The position numbers and the translations under genes are program-made. Positions 9,741-12,965 of a DNA stretch of 12,965 nt are shown here, one piece after another. Where the stretch lies: the NCBI GenBank assembly GCA_006227965.1, contig SBFL01000322.1, positions 1 through 12,965 on the forward strand, given 5' to 3'. How positions within the stretch are numbered: the stretch's first letter is position 1; each line of letters begins with the position of its first letter. The stretch comes from Bacteroidota bacterium (GTDB lineage Bacteria; Bacteroidota; Bacteroidia; Flavobacteriales; Flavobacteriaceae). The notes under the pieces were generated by a model. That model did not search any database. It saw nothing but the letters and a program-made list of their open reading frames with translations, and had not been told where the DNA came from.

Positions 9741-9765
9741 CCCGTCAAAAACTGACACATTGTTG

Positions 9766-9803
9766 AAACAAAAATGCCAGCTTGTCACCCAAGCTGGCAT
9801 TTT
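9766..9803 (-). terminator. Intrinsic terminator after secG
   Basis: A perfect 14-bp inverted repeat (AAAATGCCAGCTTG / CAAGCTGGCATTTT) has a 5-base loop. On the minus strand the second arm runs into TTTTTGTTT. It begins about 20 bases after the secG stop and separates the secG operon from groESL. Confidence 0.92.
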
Positions 9804-9822
9804 GGTATTTTTCCACCGGCAT

Positions 9823-10191
9823 TTACTGCAGTGTATCTATCGGGCTGACTCCCTGCTGGGCCGGTGTTTCTTCCGGGATTTCCTCCGGAAGGGTTTCCGG
9901 GACACTTTCCACTCCCTGCTGTTGTTGCAGGAGCTTTGATTCAGCCTCCCTGTAATTCGTTTTCAGAGCTACGTTGGATAACAGGATCAGAACGATCAGT
10001 ACAGTGGCCAGCGTCCAGGTAGATTTGTCGAGAAAATCCCCTGTTTTCTTAACACCGCCAACGATCTGGCTTCCGCCTCCTCCGAAGGACGAGGAAAGCC
10101 CGCCTCCTTTTGGGTTTTGGACCATCACTACCAGCATCAGCAACAAACATACTATGATGATCAGGATCAGAAATATGGAAAAGGTGCTCAT
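9823..10191 (-). CDS. secG: Preprotein translocase subunit SecG
   Basis: SecG is the small auxiliary subunit of the SecYEG channel in the inner membrane. The 122-residue product has two membrane helices (about 5-23 and 58-77). Between them is the cytoplasmic loop with the family signature VQNPKGGGLSSSFGGGG (24-40). After the second helix comes an extra tail of about 40 residues, rich in Gln, Glu and Pro (including QQQQ and PEEIPEETP), probably disordered; such tails are common in Bacteroidota SecG. It starts five bases after the preceding gene and is the last gene before a terminator, so it is the distal gene of the lptE operon. Confidence 0.96.
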   Translation of the reverse strand: MSTFSIFLILIIIVCLLLMLVVMVQNPKGGGLSSSFGGGGSQIVGGVKKTGDFLDKSTWTLATVLIVLILLSNVALKTNYREAESKLLQQQQGVESVPETLPEEIPEETPAQQGVSPIDTLQ

Positions 10192-10196
10192 TTCGA

Positions 10197-11120
10197 TTAT
10201 TCAGATTTATGGCTGCGGAGTTTCTCCACCGCCTTAATTTGGTCTGCAAAGAAACTACTTTTTTCCGGATATTTCAAACTCAGAATCCGGTAGGCCTGAA
10301 TGGCTTTTTTGTACTTGCCCTGTTCGAGATAGACACGGGCAAGGGTTTCTGTCATAAGTTCCTTTTTGTCGAGCTTCAGGGATTGTTTGATGTTGAAGTC
10401 CCCGGGCACCGTTTCCCCGGGTACGATTTTCGGATTCCGGGCAATGAAACGGTCGATCATTTCAAACTTTTTGCTCCGGTCCGGGGGCAGCCCGGTTTGA
10501 GCAGATTCATTGGCTTCCTCTGTTTCAGGGGCAACCTTCTTTTCGGGGAGGTGTTTCTTCATGTTGGTCAGCTGAAGCCACTCGGAGAAGGAGTGCCGTT
10601 CACTCCTGGTGAATTCCAGGGGACTTCCAAGCCGCAGGGACTCGCCGGATGTGCTCTGTGATTCCTTCACAGGGGCATCGGGTGTCCGATCTTTGGAACG
10701 GAACAGGCCAGGGTCCAGGATACGGTCAGCTTCCTCCGTGTTTCGGGGCAGGGGGCTGTCCGCTTCCTTACTGACCAACCCGGTGTCCCGTTCTTTATTG
10801 GGGATCACCTCCTCCGAGACGATCTCCTGCTCTTCCAGGGACGTCTTCCCCGAGAGGGTGTCGGCAATGCGGTTTTGAAGGAATTCCTCCGAAGTGATCA
10901 GGTCAAACAGCACCTCCCTGTCTGCGGTGCACGCCGCCGTGTACTTAAGGGCGGGGTTGTATTTGTAACTGTTGAGGTTTTTGAGACCGTACAGGTGGAG
11001 GGCCCTAGCAGCCTGGAAATAGGGGTAGGCCTCGAGCACCTCTTCGAGCTGGCGGGTCTGCGCCGGGGTCCTGACGGCCTCCGGGTTTTGCAACAGGTAT
11101 GTGAATTCAGATACCTTCAT
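10197..11120 (-). CDS. Conserved TPR-like protein of unknown function
   Basis: The 307-residue product has no signal peptide or membrane segment. The N-terminal region (about 1-85) is predicted helical, with a conserved look (LLQNPEAVRTPAQTRQLEEVLEAYPYFQAARALHLY in pieces). The middle (about 90-215) is polar, charged and probably disordered, apart from a short FSEWLQLTNMKK segment (178-189). The C-terminal part (about 217-300) has the look of one or two TPR helices: MIDRFIARNPKI, then TETLARVYLEQGKYKKAIQAYRILSLKYPEKS. I recognise this as a protein that commonly sits between lptE and secG in Flavobacteriia, but its function is not known to me. TPR helices suggest a scaffolding or protein-binding role. 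It starts three bases after lptE and ends five before secG. Confidence 0.85.
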   Translation of the reverse strand: MKVSEFTYLLQNPEAVRTPAQTRQLEEVLEAYPYFQAARALHLYGLKNLNSYKYNPALKYTAACTADREVLFDLITSEEFLQNRIADTLSGKTSLEEQEIVSEEVIPNKERDTGLVSKEADSPLPRNTEEADRILDPGLFRSKDRTPDAPVKESQSTSGESLRLGSPLEFTRSERHSFSEWLQLTNMKKHLPEKKVAPETEEANESAQTGLPPDRSKKFEMIDRFIARNPKIVPGETVPGDFNIKQSLKLDKKELMTETLARVYLEQGKYKKAIQAYRILSLKYPEKSSFFADQIKAVEKLRSHKSE

Positions 11121-11123
11121 GGG

Positions 11124-11651
11124 CTACCAGTCCGCCAGGGACCGGTTGAAAATTTCCTGGTTTATCCGTTCAAAGATTTCCTGATGGGCCTCGTCCCGCA
11201 CGGAGGCGAGCTGTGAGGTCCCCGGATAATCATAAAAGAAGGAAAAGCGCTGTTCAAAATTGGCTTCTTCCTTGGTATTGTTGTAAAACCGAACGTTCAC
11301 GGCAATGGTCAGCCGGTTTTGGGCTGCGCGCTGCTGGGCGGTGGCAGTCATTGGAGATACCCGGTATTCCACGATTTCTCCCTCGTAGACCAGGTCTCCT
11401 CCCGAAGTAACCAGGTCCAGGCTGGTCTGGGTAAGGATCAGGTCTTGCAGGGCCAGGGTAAAGTCCCGGTCAAGCCCCGGGTCAAATACAGAGCCCGGAC
11501 TCTGTGTGGCATAGTTCTGGAAGTAGTTCACCTGGAAGGTTTCTGCACTTCCCACATCACCGCCTGTAAAATTATACACCCCGCATCCGGCAAGCACTAG
11601 CGAGGCAAGGAAAAAATTCCATAGTGAAAACATACGTTTAAGCGTGCTCAT
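11124..11651 (-). CDS. lptE: LptE-like LPS-assembly lipoprotein
   Basis: LptE plugs and stabilises the LptD barrel that inserts lipopolysaccharide into the outer membrane. The 175-residue product starts with a lipoprotein signal: hydrophobic residues about 8-21, then lipobox LAGC with the lipidated Cys at residue 23, followed by GVYNFTGG. The mature part is a small alpha/beta domain matching the Bacteroidota LptE family, with VNYFQNYATQSPGSVFDP early and a FTLALQDLIL helix. The frame stays open to an ATG at 11756, but that start lies 95 bases inside the upstream gene and would put 35 polar residues before the signal peptide, so 11651 is preferred. An ATG at 11633 is also possible. The gene is 10 bases after the regulator gene and 3 before the TPR gene. 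The family is divergent from proteobacterial LptE. Confidence 0.88.
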   Translation of the reverse strand: MSTLKRMFSLWNFFLASLVLAGCGVYNFTGGDVGSAETFQVNYFQNYATQSPGSVFDPGLDRDFTLALQDLILTQTSLDLVTSGGDLVYEGEIVEYRVSPMTATAQQRAAQNRLTIAVNVRFYNNTKEEANFEQRFSFFYDYPGTSQLASVRDEAHQEIFERINQEIFNRSLADW

Positions 11652-11661
11652 AGAGTATGAT

Positions 11662-12933
11662 TCAAAGGTCGTATTGTTTGATTTTCCTGTAAAGCGTGCG
11701 TTCCGAAATGCCGAGTTCGGCAGCGGCAGCCTTACGTTTGCCTTTGTTTCGCTCAAGGGCCTTTTTAATCAGTTCGATTTCCTTCTCCTGTAAAGATAGG
11801 GTTTCTTCTTCTTCGATTTCCTCGGCAAAGTGGTATTTGTCCGTGGATTCCGGGGTCTTATGGGGTACCGAAAATTCGGTGTCTGTTTGTGCGGCCGGGA
11901 GCACCGAAACGGCAGATCCTTCTTCGACCACGTCCTCTCCATCCCCGTAAATCTTTCGGATCAGCTTTTCGTTCTCTGCCTGTACCTTTTCACTGTTGTC
12001 GTGCTTCAGGAGCTCCAGTGTCAGCTTTTTCAGGTCGTTCAGGTCCGATTTCATATCGAAAAGAACCTTGTAGAGGATTTCACGTTCGTTGCTGAAATCG
12101 CTCTGCCGCCTTCCCTGCTGTACCACAGCGGGCAGGTTGGCCCCGCTGGCATCCGCAGGCAGATAGGACCTCAGCACATCTGCCGTGATGATACGTTCCT
12201 TCTCTAGCACTGAGATTTGTTCGGCCACATTGCGCAACTGACGGATATTCCCAGGCCACCGGTAATGGATTAGCAGCGCTTTGGCTTCCTCATTCAGCTG
12301 GATTGTGGGCATCTTGTATTTCTGCCCGAAGTCCGACGCGAACTTTCGGAACAGCAGGTGGATGTCTTCTTCACGGTCCCGCAGCGGAGGCAGATGAATC
12401 TCTACGGTGCTCAACCTGTAGTACAGGTCCTCACGGAACTTCTCCTTTCGAATGGCTTCCAGCATATTCAGATTGGTGGCAGCCACGATCCTTACGTTCG
12501 TCTTCTGGGTCTTCGAAGAACCAACCTTAAGGAATTCACCATTTTCAAGCACACGGAGCAGGCGGACCTGTGTGGTCAGGGGTAGTTCCCCTACCTCGTC
12601 CAGGAAAATGGTTCCCCCGTCGGCCACCTCAAAATAGCCGCTGCGGGTCTGGGTCGCTCCCGTAAAAGCCCCTTTCTCATGCCCGAAAAGTTCACTGTCA
12701 ATGGTGCCCTCCGGGATCGCACCGCAGTTCACGGCAATATATTTATAGTGCTTTCGGTGGGAAAGGGAATGGATGATTTTCGGGATGGCTTCCTTCCCGA
12801 CTCCGCTTTCCCCTGTAACCAGGACGGATATATCAGTGGGGGCCACCTGAATCGCTTTTTCCAGGGCCCGGTTCAGATGTACATCGTTGCCGATGATCTC
12901 GAAGCGTTGTTTGATGCCTTGCAGATTCACCAT
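11662..12933 (-). CDS. Sigma-54-dependent transcriptional activator without sensory domain
   Basis: This is a bacterial enhancer-binding protein that uses ATP hydrolysis to open promoters held by RpoN. The AAA+ domain begins almost at the N-terminus: Walker A GESGVGKE (41-48), the sigma-54-contacting loop GAFTGA (88-93), Walker B GGTIFLDE (106-113), the FREDLYYRL segment (166-174) and WPGNIRQLRN (226-235). There is no receiver, GAF or PAS domain. From about 260 to 375 there is an unusual linker with a coiled-coil-like stretch (about 282-328) and an acidic run (EEIEEEE). A Fis-type HTH ends the protein (about 384-421, with AAAELGISERTLYRKI). The intact GAFTGA argues for genuine sigma-54 activation. 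Control may come through a partner protein, as with PspF, or by expression level. Targets are unknown. The gene heads the visible lptE-secG operon. Confidence 0.95.
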   Translation of the reverse strand: MVNLQGIKQRFEIIGNDVHLNRALEKAIQVAPTDISVLVTGESGVGKEAIPKIIHSLSHRKHYKYIAVNCGAIPEGTIDSELFGHEKGAFTGATQTRSGYFEVADGGTIFLDEVGELPLTTQVRLLRVLENGEFLKVGSSKTQKTNVRIVAATNLNMLEAIRKEKFREDLYYRLSTVEIHLPPLRDREEDIHLLFRKFASDFGQKYKMPTIQLNEEAKALLIHYRWPGNIRQLRNVAEQISVLEKERIITADVLRSYLPADASGANLPAVVQQGRRQSDFSNEREILYKVLFDMKSDLNDLKKLTLELLKHDNSEKVQAENEKLIRKIYGDGEDVVEEGSAVSVLPAAQTDTEFSVPHKTPESTDKYHFAEEIEEEETLSLQEKEIELIKKALERNKGKRKAAAAELGISERTLYRKIKQYDL

Positions 12934-12936
12934 TCC

Positions 12937-12965
12937 TTATGGTTTTTCAGAATAACCGACTGCCC
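12937..12965 (-). CDS. 3' end of an upstream gene, possibly miaB (partial)
   Basis: One minus-strand frame running in from the window edge ends in TAA at 12937-12939, three bases before the regulator's ATG; its last residues are AVGYSEKP. This resembles the C-terminal end of flavobacterial MiaB (tRNA methylthiotransferase), which often precedes this sigma-54 activator in the group. Nine residues are too few to prove it, and other frames also end nearby. Confidence 0.33.

Noticed and set aside
9686..9770. CIRCE (HrcA) operator in the groES leader
   Set aside because: The TTAGCACTC / GAGTGCTAA repeat was looked for and is not there; TGGCAC in this stretch is not part of such a repeat.
11652..11756. 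N-terminal extension of lptE to the ATG at 11756
   Set aside because: It overlaps the end of the sigma-54 activator gene and would place 35 polar residues before a clear lipoprotein signal peptide.

Overview
The window looks like an ordinary core-genome segment of a flavobacterium (phylum Bacteroidota). The gene order, a Bacteroidota-style LptE lipoprotein, a short purH next to the mre genes, and -7 boxes of the TAnnTTTG type all point that way. Base composition looks moderately GC-rich by eye, which would fit a marine genus such as Robiginitalea or Muricauda, but the genus is a guess. Every supported gene is on the minus strand, so the window reads from right to left. No mobile element, tRNA, rRNA, CRISPR array or prophage gene was seen, and no gene-free stretch exceeds 300 bases.

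Right block (12965 to about 9766): a few codons that may be the end of miaB, then a sigma-54 activator with no sensory domain, an LptE-like outer-membrane lipoprotein, a conserved TPR-like protein of unknown function, and secG. These are packed with gaps of 3 to 10 bases, so they probably form one operon devoted to envelope biogenesis and secretion. A strong intrinsic terminator closes it after secG.

Middle block (9740 to 7653): groES and groEL form a separate two-gene unit with a terminator on each side. The short space before groES has no recognisable TAnnTTTG box and no CIRCE element. It does hold a sequence that fits the sigma-54 -24/-12 pattern with correct spacing. A short hairpin lies between groES and groEL.

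Left block (7605 to 1): a single GAF-domain gene related to free-methionine-(R)-sulfoxide reductase comes first, then purH (the last two steps of IMP synthesis). The elongasome cluster follows: mreB, mreC, mreD, mrdA (PBP2) and rodA. MreB filaments, the MreC/MreD membrane proteins, the RodA glycosyltransferase and the PBP2 transpeptidase together build the lateral wall of rod-shaped cells. mreC/mreD and mrdA/rodA overlap, which suggests coupled translation. rodA runs off the left edge.

Nothing here is clearly a new system. The points most worth a second look are the sigma-54-like element before groES beside a sigma-54 activator gene, a Cys/His cluster near the PBP2 active site, and the altered active-site residues of the GAF protein.
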